Source: an uncultured Collinsella sp.
Lineage (GTDB): Bacteria > Actinomycetota > Coriobacteriia > Coriobacteriales > Coriobacteriaceae
NCBI GenBank assembly: GCA_905208975.1
Contig: CAJLRE010000004.1
Coordinates: 1 to 63,424 of the forward strand
Length of the DNA: 63,424 nt
Direction of reading: 5' to 3'
In this document: positions 1 to 8,462 of the stretch, piece after piece
How positions within the stretch are numbered: the first letter of the stretch is position 1
Layout: the number at the start of each line of letters is the position of its first letter
Position numbers and translations under genes: made by a program
The notes under the pieces: generated by a model
Seen by the model: the letters and a program-made list of their open reading frames with translations, nothing else
Database searches by the model: none
Told to the model about the DNA's origin: nothing

Positions 1-47
1 TACTCTGTTTTGAGAAGTTCGCGAAGCCCACTTCTCAAAACAGAGTA
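1..47. repeat. Perfect inverted repeat at window edge
   Basis: Arms at 1-18 and 30-47 are exact reverse complements around an 11-base loop (TCGCGAAGCCC). No T-run follows on the plus strand, so it is not a clear terminator in that direction. It may extend beyond the window edge or act as a terminator or palindromic element for the gene to the left. Nothing else is recognisable up to the first gene at 183. Confidence 0.6.
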
Positions 48-182
48 TGCCTCCCCGGCCCTCGTCCGTGAACTCTTCCGCTGGGCGAGCCACAGACGCC
101 GCGTACCGATAGGGTGAGGTGGTGGCTTGAAATTGGTGCTATATTCAGCTTGAGTTGTTAAATGTTAGTACGGGAGGCTGAT

Positions 183-671
183 ATGGGGCTGTTCAAGAAG
201 AAAAACCCGCAGGATGCCTTTGATCCCGATGTGTTTACCATCACGGATACGATTTTGGACCCGCCGCGGTTTACGTTTTTGCCGGCTATCTACCAGGATG
301 CCACGCGTCGCAAGTGGGCCGTACATCAGCGCGGCGGCGAGCCGAAGATTTTTGACTATGCGGACGTGTTGCAGTGCGAAGTGGCCGAGGCGGGCGATCC
401 GGAGGCCGATGAAGCGGTCTCTAAACAGGAATTTGCCCAGCGTATTCTGGCAAATCCCGCTAAGGCGGCAAAAATGAACGCAGCCAAGCGTAATATGTGT
501 CTTGGTATGGGCGTTGTTGTGGCGGTTCAGACGGGAAAAGACGAGGTTTCCAAACTAGAGATTCCCGTTATGACCGATGAAGTCAAACGCGATTCAAGCC
601 TGTATAAGTCGTATCGGAATGTCGCCGAGAAGATCAAGGCCGAATTTGATGCCATGGGTGGTCTGGCCTAA
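183..671 (+). CDS. Hypothetical protein, DUF4428-like in style
   Basis: A 162-residue protein starting MGLFKKKNPQDAF. An in-frame ATG exists at 162, but 183 is preferred because GGGAGG lies 5 bases upstream of it. A basic N-terminus is followed by a stretch (FDYADVLQCEVAE, about residues 57-69) that recalls small Gram-positive proteins with a PH-like fold. No signal peptide is seen; one short hydrophobic run (GMGVVVAV) is present. It sits 38 bases ahead of a GntR regulator in the same direction and may be co-transcribed with it. No function can be assigned from sequence alone. Confidence 0.7.
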   Translation: MGLFKKKNPQDAFDPDVFTITDTILDPPRFTFLPAIYQDATRRKWAVHQRGGEPKIFDYADVLQCEVAEAGDPEADEAVSKQEFAQRILANPAKAAKMNAAKRNMCLGMGVVVAVQTGKDEVSKLEIPVMTDEVKRDSSLYKSYRNVAEKIKAEFDAMGGLA

Positions 672-709
672 TTTTGGCGACATACGTTTCTGAACGAGGA
701 GTCTGTGCA

Positions 710-1477
710 ATGGCAGGCGAATCTTATGCAATTCCCCCCAAAGATCGTGCTGTTGAGGGGATTCTTTGGTATATCCAGCACCATCAGCTTGCCGGCGGCG
801 ATCGCCTGCCGGCCGAGCGCGTGCTGTGCGAAGAGATTGGCGTTTCGCGTACGGCGTTGCGCGCCGGTATCACGCGGCTCATCTCGTGTGGAACGCTCGA
901 GAGCCGTCGCGGATCGGGTACGTATGTGTGTCCTCCCAAACCGCTCAATATCTTTCAGGAAACGTATAACTTCTCCGATGCTGTGCGGACTGCCGGCCTG
1001 CACCCCTCTTCTCGTCTGGTTTCCACCGGGGCCATCGAGGCGGATGAGGCGCTTGCCGACAAGCTTGGGGTTGCCGTAGGCGCTCCTTTGCTCCGCATGC
1101 AGCGTGTTCGACTTATTGAGGGCGAGCCGGCGTCAATCGAGACGGCTCACGTTAACCTGTCCCTGTGCCCCTCGCTTCCCGATCACGATTTTGAGTGTGA
1201 GAGCCTTTACGATGTCTTGCTCAAAGAAGGTGGCGTGCGCGTTGAGCATGGACGTGAGCATATCTCCATCTCGCGTTTGAACGCCGAAGAGGCCGAGTTG
1301 CTCCAGCAAGAAGAGGGAACGCCGGTGTTCTATGAGAGCACGATAGAATTTGATAAGGACATGCGTTTTGTGGAGCATTGCAAATCGGTGATTTTGCCCA
1401 CAAAGTTCCGCTTTGCCGATAACGGCGAAAAGAACGGCATGAGGAGCGTGGCAGGTGAACAATGGCTGAAACAGTAG
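710..1477 (+). CDS. GntR/HutC-family transcriptional regulator (first of two)
   Basis: A 255-residue regulator. The N-terminal winged helix-turn-helix (about residues 12-75) has the family pattern GDRLPAERVLCEEIGVSRTALRAGI and RRGSGTYV. The C-terminal UTRA domain binds a small effector, usually a sugar phosphate. The start at 710 has GAGGA upstream at 696-700; a TTG at 674 is possible but has no binding site. Its end overlaps the next GntR gene by 16 bases, so the two are translationally coupled. The neighbouring PTS and deglycase genes, with paired GGTATYAAA boxes, suggest it senses phosphorylated sugar-amines. That role is inference, by analogy with FrlR/GfrR-like regulators. Confidence 0.9.
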   Translation: MAGESYAIPPKDRAVEGILWYIQHHQLAGGDRLPAERVLCEEIGVSRTALRAGITRLISCGTLESRRGSGTYVCPPKPLNIFQETYNFSDAVRTAGLHPSSRLVSTGAIEADEALADKLGVAVGAPLLRMQRVRLIEGEPASIETAHVNLSLCPSLPDHDFECESLYDVLLKEGGVRVEHGREHISISRLNAEEAELLQQEEGTPVFYESTIEFDKDMRFVEHCKSVILPTKFRFADNGEKNGMRSVAGEQWLKQ

Positions 1478-2175
1478 ATGCCACCCCGGTTTATATGCGC
1501 ATTCGACGCCGTATCGAGGAGCGTATCGAGCGCGGTATATATCCCACGGGTTCCATGATTCCGTCCGAAAAAGACCTCGCCGAGGAATTTGGTACGACGC
1601 GCTTGACCATCCGAAGCGCTGTCGATGAGCTGGTTCGGCGTGGGCAGATTCGACGCGTCCGCGGAAAGGGCGCGTTTGTGGCACAGAAAGTGCCCGTTGC
1701 CTACGAGCGAACGGGAGGCTTTCGCGAATCGGTTCGTGCTTCGGGCGGCGAGCCGTCCGTCCGCATCCTCGCGCGTTCCAAGCGTTATGCGGGTCCATAT
1801 TATGCCAACCTGTTTGGCATTGCCGAGGACGATTTACTGTATTCGATTCGGCGTTTGAACTGCGTCAACGGCGATCCCGTATCGATTGAGATGGCGTTCA
1901 TCCCGTGCCTGCTGTTTCCCACAATCGAAGATATTGACGTGTCGGTCTTCAGTTTGTACGAGACCTATGAGATGTTGGGCCGAAAGCCGGTCATGGCACA
2001 GGAAAAGCTCGATATCGAAGCGCTGGGCGCGCGAGATGCCGGCCTGCTTGGACTGGAGCAGGGCGATCTTGCCTTGACGCTTGAGTGCGTGAGCTTCGAT
2101 GCGAGCGGCCAGGCGATCGAGTACGTCAAGTCGTTTAACCGCGGTGATGCGGGTGGATATACCTATACGTACTAG
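1462..2175 (+). CDS. GntR/HutC-family transcriptional regulator (second of two)
   Basis: A 237-residue regulator with an N-terminal helix-turn-helix (about residues 8-75: SMIPSEKDLAEEFGTTRLTIRSAVDEL, then GKGAFVA) and a C-terminal UTRA effector domain. It overlaps the preceding regulator by 16 bases. The two proteins are clearly different, so this is not a recent duplication. HutC-type repressors typically bind GGTAT-type dyads, and three nearby promoters carry pairs of GGTATYAAA. One or both regulators are therefore the likely repressors of the deglycase and PTS genes downstream. Which protein binds which box cannot be told from sequence. Confidence 0.9.
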   Translation: MAETVDATPVYMRIRRRIEERIERGIYPTGSMIPSEKDLAEEFGTTRLTIRSAVDELVRRGQIRRVRGKGAFVAQKVPVAYERTGGFRESVRASGGEPSVRILARSKRYAGPYYANLFGIAEDDLLYSIRRLNCVNGDPVSIEMAFIPCLLFPTIEDIDVSVFSLYETYEMLGRKPVMAQEKLDIEALGARDAGLLGLEQGDLALTLECVSFDASGQAIEYVKSFNRGDAGGYTYTY

Positions 2176-2264
2176 CTGGTTTTTTGCATAACGGGCTGAA
2201 AAGCTGACGGAATTTTGATTTGTTGAGCAGACTGCATATACGACCTTACATGGCTCAAAATCGA

Positions 2265-2341
2265 CCGTTCGCCGATGGGGACAAATTAATCGACAAAGAG
2301 GTATCAAAAAGCCGTAACCTGTAACTGTGATTGGTATCAAA
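2265..2341 (+). promoter_or_regulatory. Promoter/operator A with paired GGTATCAAA boxes
   Basis: A CCGTTCGCCG element at 2265-2274 is followed by GGTATCAAA at 2300-2308 and again at 2333-2341. A weak -10-like TGTGAT at 2326-2331 lies directly before the second box. The same order and spacing recur before the second EIIC gene and the second frlB gene, where the -10 is a perfect TATAAT. A repressor on both boxes would block the -35 and start regions. No -35 consensus is obvious. Confidence 0.6.
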
Positions 2342-2369
2342 TACTAATGATTTGTTACGAGGTGAGACG

Positions 2370-3485
2370 ATGAAGATGCTCGATTACGTTCAGCTTGCCC
2401 ATGTGCGTATGGGAGAGAACCTCGAGCGTTCGTCTGAGCTGGTAGCGCAGCTCGTTGATATTTTCCAGTCCGGTTCTTTTGACGCGCTGCGCATCGTTGC
2501 TTCGGGTTCGTCGCGCCATGCCGCCGATTGCGCCCGCGATTACCTGCAAGATACCCTGCAAATGCAGGTGTCCGTTGTGACGCCCGAGGCCTTCGTCGAT
2601 TTTGAACACACCTATCCGCAGCATGCGCTCAACATTGCCGTTTCGCAGAGCGGCTATTCGACCAATACGATCGCGGCTCTTGATTACATGCGCGCGCACG
2701 ATATGGCTGCAGTTGCGCTCACGGCAAACGTCGAGGCACCCATCAAGGAACACGCTGACATCGTTCTTGACTACGGTGTGGGTGTCGAGTCGGTGGACTT
2801 TGTGACTCTGGGCGTCGAGGTTCTCGTTGAGTACCTGGTGCTCTTTGGTATTTACGGCGGCCAGGCGCGCGGAACGATTGACGCCAAGGGCGTTGCCCAG
2901 CGTCTTGACGGCCTGCGCGAGGCTATCCAGGCCAATGCCGTGATGTGCAAGATCGCCGAGGCATATGTCCAAGATCACATGCTCGAGCTTTCTGAGCACA
3001 TGCCCGCCATGGTCGTCGGCAACGGCCCCAACTATGGCGTTGCCGAAGAGGCAGCCCTCAAGCTGAGCGAGACCATCAAGATTCCTGCCATGCATCACGA
3101 GGGCGAGGAGTTCGTCCACGGTCCCGAGATGCAGATAACCCCAAGCTACCTGGTGTTTATCGTCGACGATCCGCAGGGGTCGGAGCGTCTTGCGGATATC
3201 GCCGATGCGCTATCGAACGTTACGACAAAAACAGTGCTGCTCACGGCCCATCCCAGGGGTAGGGCTCACGAGGTTGCGGTGCCTCAGGTGGCTCCGCTGC
3301 TCAGCGCAATTCCCAATCTTGTGTTCTTCCAGACGATTGCGGCCATAATCGCCGAGCGTCTGAAGTCATGGGACGTGCACCCGTATCTCGATGCCGTCTC
3401 CAAACAGATGGAGGTCAAGGCAGAGGGCTACGAAGAGTCAGTCAATGCGCTTAAGGCCAAAGCGGCCGAGTGTTACGGAATGTAA
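2370..3485 (+). CDS. Double-SIS sugar isomerase/deglycase (GfrE/AgaS-like candidate)
   Basis: A 371-residue cytoplasmic protein with two SIS domains, like the isomerase half of GlmS. SIS motifs are ASGSSRHA (44-51) and SQSGYSTNT (92-100), with an HEGEEFVHGPEMQI segment (243-256) that matches the catalytic Glu-His region of FrlB/GlmS relatives. Start 2370 is preceded by GAGGTGA; an upstream ATG at 2331 lies inside the operator. It is the first gene of an operon that continues with FrlB and EIIA-B-C-D. In the Salmonella gfr operon two SIS proteins split glucoselysine-6-phosphate and fructoselysine-6-phosphate, and this gene is the natural counterpart of the first. The exact substrate is inference. 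Confidence 0.8.
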   Translation: MKMLDYVQLAHVRMGENLERSSELVAQLVDIFQSGSFDALRIVASGSSRHAADCARDYLQDTLQMQVSVVTPEAFVDFEHTYPQHALNIAVSQSGYSTNTIAALDYMRAHDMAAVALTANVEAPIKEHADIVLDYGVGVESVDFVTLGVEVLVEYLVLFGIYGGQARGTIDAKGVAQRLDGLREAIQANAVMCKIAEAYVQDHMLELSEHMPAMVVGNGPNYGVAEEAALKLSETIKIPAMHHEGEEFVHGPEMQITPSYLVFIVDDPQGSERLADIADALSNVTTKTVLLTAHPRGRAHEVAVPQVAPLLSAIPNLVFFQTIAAIIAERLKSWDVHPYLDAVSKQMEVKAEGYEESVNALKAKAAECYGM

Positions 3486-3545
3486 GCGGGTTTTGATGCC
3501 CGTTGGCATGGGGGATGTGGAGACAACCCCAGAAAGGAGAGACAA

Positions 3546-4607
3546 ATGAAGGAAACCGAGAAGATCGAGATCATGCATTTCGACCAGGAGGGCTACCTCG
3601 AGGACGGCAAGGCGCTCTACGAGACCGGCAAGAAGATGACCGCCCTCGCCGACAAGGTCGCCGACGAGGGCTACGACGCCGTGTTCCTGATGGGCGTCGG
3701 CGGCACCTGGGACGAGCTCATGCAGCTCGAGTACCTCATGAACAAGTTCGGCGACCGCGACCTCGAGGTCTACCTGATCCACGCCGCCGAGTGGAACGTC
3801 ATGGGCCACAAGCGCATGACCGAGAAGTCCGTCGTGCTCACCGCCTCCGAGTCCGGCACCACCCCCGAGGTCCTCGAGGCCGTCAAGAAGATGAAGGAGA
3901 TGGGCGTACGCGTCTATGCCATGACCAAGCCCGAGGGCCCCATCGGCCAGGCTGTGGGTGCCGAGAACTGCGTCGCCATGGCTTCTGACCATGGTTCGGG
4001 CGGCTGCGAGAAGGGCTACTACCTCGCCGACTGCTTCGGCCTGCGCCTGCTCAACCGCCGCGGCTGCTTCCCGCAGTTCGACAAGTTTATTGAGCAGACC
4101 AAGGATGTTTGGACCCACCTGGTCGACATCCGCAAGAGCTTCGAGCCGCGCGCCGAGGAGCTCGCCAAGAAGTACGCCCTGGCCCCCTACACCATGTTCA
4201 TCGGCTCCGGCGCCCTGTGGGGCGAGACGATCCTGTTCTCGATGTGCATCCTCGAGGAGATGCAGTGGAAGCGCACCCGCTACATCACCTCGGCAGACTT
4301 CTTCCACGGCACCCTCGAGCTCGTGGAGCCCGGCGTCCCGGTCTTCCTGTTCATGGGCGAGGACGAGAACCGCAAGCTCGACGAGCGCGTCCGCGCCTTC
4401 CTGACCCGCGGCGTGACCGGCGACACCGACATCAACATCATCGACACCGCCGAGTTCGCGATCCCCGGCCTTGACGACGAGTTCCGCGTCATCGTCTCCC
4501 CGTGGATTCTGACGGTGCTCGTGACCGACCGCCTGGCTCGCTACTACGAGACGGTCACCAAGCACAACCTCAAGTATCGTCGCTACTATCACCAGTTCGA
4601 CTACTAA
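3546..4607 (+). CDS. frlB: FrlB/GfrF-type fructoselysine-6-phosphate deglycase, copy 1
   Basis: A 353-residue SIS-domain protein resembling FrlB of E. coli, which splits fructoselysine-6-phosphate into glucose-6-phosphate and lysine. Recognisable parts are SESGTT (101-106), the segment DFFHGTLELVEPGV (251-264, FrlB has EFRHGPLEIVEPGV) and the C-terminal RRYYHQFDY. AAAGGAGAG precedes the ATG. It lies between the other SIS gene and EIIA. Codons are strongly C-ending, unlike the flanking genes. From 3598 to about 4495 it matches the second copy at 11579 with only two differences seen (3644, 4466), while the extreme ends differ. The deglycase family is well supported; the precise Amadori substrate is inferred. 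Confidence 0.87.
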   Translation: MKETEKIEIMHFDQEGYLEDGKALYETGKKMTALADKVADEGYDAVFLMGVGGTWDELMQLEYLMNKFGDRDLEVYLIHAAEWNVMGHKRMTEKSVVLTASESGTTPEVLEAVKKMKEMGVRVYAMTKPEGPIGQAVGAENCVAMASDHGSGGCEKGYYLADCFGLRLLNRRGCFPQFDKFIEQTKDVWTHLVDIRKSFEPRAEELAKKYALAPYTMFIGSGALWGETILFSMCILEEMQWKRTRYITSADFFHGTLELVEPGVPVFLFMGEDENRKLDERVRAFLTRGVTGDTDINIIDTAEFAIPGLDDEFRVIVSPWILTVLVTDRLARYYETVTKHNLKYRRYYHQFDY

Positions 4608-4653
4608 AGAAAACGGGTGCGGGAACGTGCCGGGCTATTGAGAGGAACACAGA

Positions 4654-5073
4654 ATGAGACAGTACATCATCGCCAGCCATGCGCACTTCGCTACCGGCAT
4701 CAAGGAGAGCGTCGAGCTGCTCTCGGGCGCGCGCGGCAACGTCCACGATCTTTCGATGTTCGTCGATGACCGCATGGACGTGGCCGAGGAGGCCCAAAAA
4801 CTGCTGGCGGGCATGTCTGCCGACGATGATGTCGTTGTCTGCACCGATCTCTTTGGCGGCAGCGTCAACAACGAGTTCACCAAGATCGTCCAGACGCGTC
4901 CCCGCACGTACCTCGTTACCAACATGAACCTTCCTCTGCTCATCCAGCTGCTGTTCTCTGACGAGTCGGCGCCGGTTGAGGAGACGATTCGCGCCATCGT
5001 CGCTGCGGACGATACGCGCGTGAAGTTTGTCAACGACCTGCTGGTCGATGACGACGAGGAAGAAGAGTTCTAA
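4654..5073 (+). CDS. Mannose-family PTS EIIA, set 1
   Basis: A 139-residue EIIA of the mannose/fructose/sorbose PTS family. The predicted phosphorylated histidine is His9 in IASHAHFATG. The CTDLFGGSVNNE motif (about 64-75) is typical of the fold. The tail is very acidic (DDDEEEEF). It receives phosphate from HPr and passes it to EIIB in the cytoplasm. It stands 46 bases after frlB and precedes EIIB. A 47-base run around 4851-4897 is identical to the second EIIA gene. Confidence 0.93.
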   Translation: MRQYIIASHAHFATGIKESVELLSGARGNVHDLSMFVDDRMDVAEEAQKLLAGMSADDDVVVCTDLFGGSVNNEFTKIVQTRPRTYLVTNMNLPLLIQLLFSDESAPVEETIRAIVAADDTRVKFVNDLLVDDDEEEEF

Positions 5074-5130
5074 TCCGCAGCACCTATTGACATGCCGTAA
5101 GACGGCGCAAGACCTTTGGGGGGTCACATT

Positions 5131-5613
5131 ATGATTCAGCTACTTCGCGTTGACCATCGCCTGCTTCATGGCCAGGTCGCAGTTTCCTGGGTTCAGGGCC
5201 TCGGCTCCAACTGCATCTTCTGCGTGGGCGATAAGGTCGCCAACGACCCGGTGTGGAAGACGACGCTCAAGATGGGCAAGCCTGCCGGCTGCAAGCTCGT
5301 CATCAAAGACATGGAGCATGCCATCGAAGCTATCAACTCGGGCGTGACCGACAAGTACAAGATGATTATCTGTGTCGCCACTATTGCTGAGGCAAAGCAG
5401 CTTGTTGAGGGCTGCCCGCAGATCAAGTCGGTCAACCTGGGCAACACCAAGCCCAAGGACGAGAAGCGTCCCGATGCTCGTCAGGTCTCTCGTCAGATCT
5501 TCCTGACCGCGGCCGAGGAAGCCGATGTGCGCGAGATGCTGGATCGTGGCGTTGAGGTCGAGATTCGACCCCTGGCCGATGACCCCAAGGTTGACTGCGC
5601 CAGCGTGCTCTAG
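5131..5613 (+). CDS. Mannose-family PTS EIIB, set 1
   Basis: A 160-residue EIIB of the mannose PTS family. The active-site histidine is His13 in RVDHRLLHGQVAVSW, which passes phosphate from EIIA to the incoming sugar. The ATG at 5131 has a G-rich binding site (TTTGGGGGG) upstream; a TTG at 5116 would add five residues but overlaps it. It lies between EIIA and EIIC with short gaps, so co-transcription is likely. Confidence 0.93.
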   Translation: MIQLLRVDHRLLHGQVAVSWVQGLGSNCIFCVGDKVANDPVWKTTLKMGKPAGCKLVIKDMEHAIEAINSGVTDKYKMIICVATIAEAKQLVEGCPQIKSVNLGNTKPKDEKRPDARQVSRQIFLTAAEEADVREMLDRGVEVEIRPLADDPKVDCASVL

Positions 5614-5671
5614 GCGTTTGAATTCGAAGAGTCTGAGCTCTTCGTAGTGTCCTATATGGAAAGGGGGATGT

Positions 5672-6445
5672 ATGCTTACCCAAGCAATCCTCATCGGACT
5701 TATCGCCGCATTTGGTAAGTTCGACTACCAGCTCGGTACGCTCTATGCGTTCCGCCCCATCGTCCTGTGCCCGCTCGTGGGTCTGGTGCTGGGGGACCTG
5801 CAGTCCGGCCTCGCGATCGGTGCGAGCCTGGAGCTGCTGTTCATGGGCTCGATCTCCATCGGCGCCTACGTGCCGCCTGATGAGACGATCGGCGGCGTGC
5901 TTGCCTGTGCCTTCGCTATCCAGCTGGGCCAGAGCACCGAGGCAGCCATCGCGCTTGCCATGCCCATCGCCACGCTGTGCCTTGCCATCAAGAACATCCT
6001 CAACGCCGCCCTGCCGATTCTGGTTGACCGCGCTGATGTCTTCTCCGGCCAGGGCAACCTTAAGGGTGTCTATGCGATGCACTTCCTGATCGGTTCCACC
6101 GGTGTCATCATGGCGTTCCTGTTGTGCTCGCTGTCGTTCTATCTGGGTGCTGACGCTATCCAGGGCATGCTCGACTTCATCCCGCCCTTTGTCCTTGCTG
6201 GCTTTGGCGTTGCCGCCAACATCCTGCCGGCCATGGGCTTCGCCATGCTCGGCCGCCTGGTGCTCACCAAGCAGCTCGTGCCCTTCTACTTCCTGGGCTT
6301 CCTGCTGTGCTCCTACGCCAACGTGCCCGTCCTGGGCGTCGCCCTGATCGCCATCATCATCGGCATCGACAAGTTCGACCTGCTCGGCCTGGGCGGAGCC
6401 CAGCCCCAGCTCTCCACGGAAGGGGATGAGGACGATGACTTCTAG
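5672..6445 (+). CDS. Mannose-family PTS EIIC, copy 1
   Basis: A 257-residue membrane permease subunit (EIIC, sorbose/mannose type) with many hydrophobic segments and the signature GASLELLFMGSISIGAYVPPDE (about 50-71). Together with EIID it forms the sugar channel. AAGGGGG precedes the ATG. Its last 240 bases, from 6206, are identical to those of EIIC copy 2, whereas the middle has diverged, so the gene is a mosaic. It ends acidic (EGDEDDDF) and overlaps the EIID start. Confidence 0.93.
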   Translation: MLTQAILIGLIAAFGKFDYQLGTLYAFRPIVLCPLVGLVLGDLQSGLAIGASLELLFMGSISIGAYVPPDETIGGVLACAFAIQLGQSTEAAIALAMPIATLCLAIKNILNAALPILVDRADVFSGQGNLKGVYAMHFLIGSTGVIMAFLLCSLSFYLGADAIQGMLDFIPPFVLAGFGVAANILPAMGFAMLGRLVLTKQLVPFYFLGFLLCSYANVPVLGVALIAIIIGIDKFDLLGLGGAQPQLSTEGDEDDDF

Positions 6446-7268
6446 TCCCGAGAACAAGATCACGCGCTCCGACCTCGTCAAGAGCGCCGTCAACACCGGC
6501 GCCCTGGGCATGGAGTTCTCCTGGACCTACTACAAGCAGATGAACATCGCCTTCTGCCTGATGGTCGCCAACATGCTCAAGAAGATCTACGCCGGCCGCC
6601 CCGACGACTACGCCGAGGCCCTGCACCGCCACTGCGCGTTCTTCAACATCACCGTCCAGTTCGCCCCGTTCGTCGGCGGCATCGCGATGGCCATGGAGGA
6701 GAAGGTCGCCCGCGGCGAGATCGAGCCCGAGAGCGTCAACGACGTCAAGGCCGCCCTCATGGGCCCGCTGTCCGGCATCGGCGACTCCATCTTCCTGTCG
6801 ACGCTGCGCGTGGTCGCCGCCGCGGTGGGCATCAGCCTGTGCCAGGCCGGCAACCCCTTCGGCCCCATCGCCTTCCTGCTGATCTACAACGTCCCCGGCT
6901 TCGCGCTGCGCGTCTGGGGCGCCGTCAAGGGCTACGAGCTGGGCGTGGGCTTCCTGGACGAGGCCCAGAGGACCGGCCTCATGCAGAAGATCATGACCTG
7001 CGTGGGCATCGTGGGCGTCATGGTCGTGGGCGCCATGTGCAAGGACATGTTCTGGGCCAGCATCCCGGTGGCCATCGGCTCGGGCGAGGACGCCCAGACC
7101 CTCCAGGACATCCTGGACGGCATCATGCCCGGCATGCTCGGCATGCTCGCCTTCTGGCTGTACTACTGGCTGCTGTCCAAGAAGATCAACCCCATGGTGC
7201 TGATCGTGGCCACCATGGTCGTGGGCATCGTCGGCGCGTTCTTCGGCGTGCTGGCGTAAGGGCCCGGC
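6206..7268 (+). repeat. 1063-bp tract duplicated at 8997-10059 (EIIC end plus EIID)
   Basis: Read side by side, the sequence from GGCGTTGCC at 6206 to GGGCCCGGC at 7268 is the same as 8997-10059, at a constant offset of 2791. It starts inside EIIC and stops 9 bases after the EIID stop. Flanking DNA on both sides differs. I saw no mismatch by eye, and the translated proteins are identical throughout. Confidence 0.9.
6435..7259 (+). CDS. Mannose-family PTS EIID, copy 1
   Basis: A 274-residue EIID membrane subunit. Typical features are the early SWTYYKQMNIAF, KVARGEIEPESVNDVKAALMGPLSGIGDS (around 95-123) and a hydrophobic C-terminus. ATG at 6426 is also in frame, but it directly abuts the AGGGG binding site, so 6435 is preferred. 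It overlaps EIIC. The whole gene is identical to EIID copy 2 at 9226. Almost all third positions are G or C, unlike the genes around it. A terminator follows at 7291. Confidence 0.92.
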   Translation: MTSSPENKITRSDLVKSAVNTGALGMEFSWTYYKQMNIAFCLMVANMLKKIYAGRPDDYAEALHRHCAFFNITVQFAPFVGGIAMAMEEKVARGEIEPESVNDVKAALMGPLSGIGDSIFLSTLRVVAAAVGISLCQAGNPFGPIAFLLIYNVPGFALRVWGAVKGYELGVGFLDEAQRTGLMQKIMTCVGIVGVMVVGAMCKDMFWASIPVAIGSGEDAQTLQDILDGIMPGMLGMLAFWLYYWLLSKKINPMVLIVATMVVGIVGAFFGVLA

Positions 7269-7290
7269 CTATTATCTGCCCCCAAGGGAA

Positions 7291-7319
7291 ACGGCGACCC
7301 ATTGCGGTCGCCGTTTTTT
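7291..7319 (+). terminator. Intrinsic terminator after EIID copy 1
   Basis: ACGGCGACC and GGTCGCCGT form a 9-bp stem around CATTGC, followed by TTTTTTATT. It closes the first deglycase/PTS operon. Confidence 0.88.
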
Positions 7320-7346
7320 ATTACCGAAAGCTAGCTGAGGTGCTTC

Positions 7347-8237
7347 GTGATTCGATCTGACAATCCACCCGACAATGGCGTGAGCGGGGCGATGTATCTA
7401 TTTGGCACGGCGCTCTTGTGGAGCTTTATCGGCATCCTCGTTCACGCCAATTCGCAGTCAGCTCTTCTGATTGGCGCCGTCACGGCAATATTTATGTCGC
7501 TCTTTATTCTGCTTGTCGGCAGGCCTGTCCTCCGCGTCAGCCGTCTTATTGTCCTTGTGGCCGTCTGCAACTTCGTGACGGGCACCACGTTTAACTTTGC
7601 CAACCAGCTCACGACGGTCGGCAACGCAATCGTTTTGCAGTACACCTCGATGATTTTCGTTATCGTGTATCAATCGCTCGCAACTCACACGTTGCCCTCA
7701 CCTGCGAAGATCGCCTCCGTGGTGGTTGCTTTTACGGGTATGGGACTTTTCTTTTTGGGTGATTTGAGTCCCGAGGGTATGCTCGGCAACCTGCTTGCCG
7801 TCATTTCGGGCGCCGCCTTTGGGCTGTGCTTCTTTTTGAACTCTCGTCCCGATGCGTCGCCCATGGTGTCCTCGCTCATCTCCTGCGGTATCTCGATGCT
7901 GCCGATCGTCTATTTTGCTGGTGCCCTAGACTCCGTGAGACCATTTGAGTGGGGGCTTATGCTGGTGCATGGCCTTTTTTGCAGTGGTCTTGCGAGCGTG
8001 CTGTATGCCAAGGGGATTGCGCGCACCAACGCGTTTGCGGCCAACTTGGTCTGTATGAGCGAGGTCGTGCTTGCTCCCTGCTGGTCGGCGCTCCTCTTTG
8101 GCGAGGTCTTTCACTGGAATGAGTTTTTGGGCGCGGCGATTATCGTTTTGGTGATTGTAGCCAACTTGGCATCCGATGCCTTTGGCGATGGCTTTCTGGT
8201 GGCGCTTGTCCGCCATCGAAACAAAGAGCGTGCCTGA
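7347..8237 (+). CDS. EamA/DMT-family membrane transporter
   Basis: A 296-residue protein with about ten predicted membrane helices and the two-repeat layout of the drug/metabolite transporter (EamA) family. The GTG start at 7347 has GCTGAGG upstream. It stands alone between the terminator of PTS operon 1 and operator B. Members of this family export amino acids and other small molecules. Export of an amine or amino acid released by the deglycases is conceivable but only inference. Confidence 0.85.
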   Translation: MIRSDNPPDNGVSGAMYLFGTALLWSFIGILVHANSQSALLIGAVTAIFMSLFILLVGRPVLRVSRLIVLVAVCNFVTGTTFNFANQLTTVGNAIVLQYTSMIFVIVYQSLATHTLPSPAKIASVVVAFTGMGLFFLGDLSPEGMLGNLLAVISGAAFGLCFFLNSRPDASPMVSSLISCGISMLPIVYFAGALDSVRPFEWGLMLVHGLFCSGLASVLYAKGIARTNAFAANLVCMSEVVLAPCWSALLFGEVFHWNEFLGAAIIVLVIVANLASDAFGDGFLVALVRHRNKERA

Positions 8238-8250
8238 TGGGATACGTCTG

Positions 8251-8328
8251 CCGTTTACGGTAAAAAACACCCCGCTGAGCGAGTGGTATTAAATAGTAAG
8301 AACCTGCATACCTATAATTGGTATCAAA
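8251..8328 (+). promoter_or_regulatory. Promoter/operator B with perfect TATAAT and paired GGTATYAAA boxes
   Basis: CCGTTTACGG at 8251-8260 is followed by GGTATTAAA at 8285-8293, TATAAT at 8313-8318 and, directly after, GGTATCAAA at 8320-8328. The boxes are 35 bases apart, about three to three and a half helical turns. The first overlaps the expected -35 position and the second the start site, the classic placement for repression. It drives EIIC copy 2. Confidence 0.72.
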
Positions 8329-8334
8329 TCATTT

Positions 8335-8369
8335 GTACCTGGCATGGGTGTTAGCAGCACACCAGGTAC
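8335..8369 (+). promoter_or_regulatory. Hairpin in the 5' leader of EIIC copy 2
   Basis: GTACCTGG (8335-8342) and CCAGGTAC (8362-8369) form an 8-bp stem. An inner GGTGT/ACACC pairing is an alternative. It lies in the transcribed leader about 95 bases before the EIIC start. No T-run follows, so it is not a terminator; it may stabilise the RNA. Confidence 0.4.
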
Positions 8370-8462
8370 GCTTCGAGCCGTGTAATCGAACTCCCGGAAT
8401 TGATATCAACAACGCGCGCGACGGGAGTGGCGACGGTTCGAGTTTCCTAATTGGGAGGAACT

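Noticed and set aside
3438..4592. Long minus-strand frames opposite both frlB copies (also 11440-12573) and opposite EIID copy 2 (9148-10230)
   Set aside because: They are antisense shadows caused by C-ending codons. Their apparent conservation simply reflects the identical duplicated DNA.
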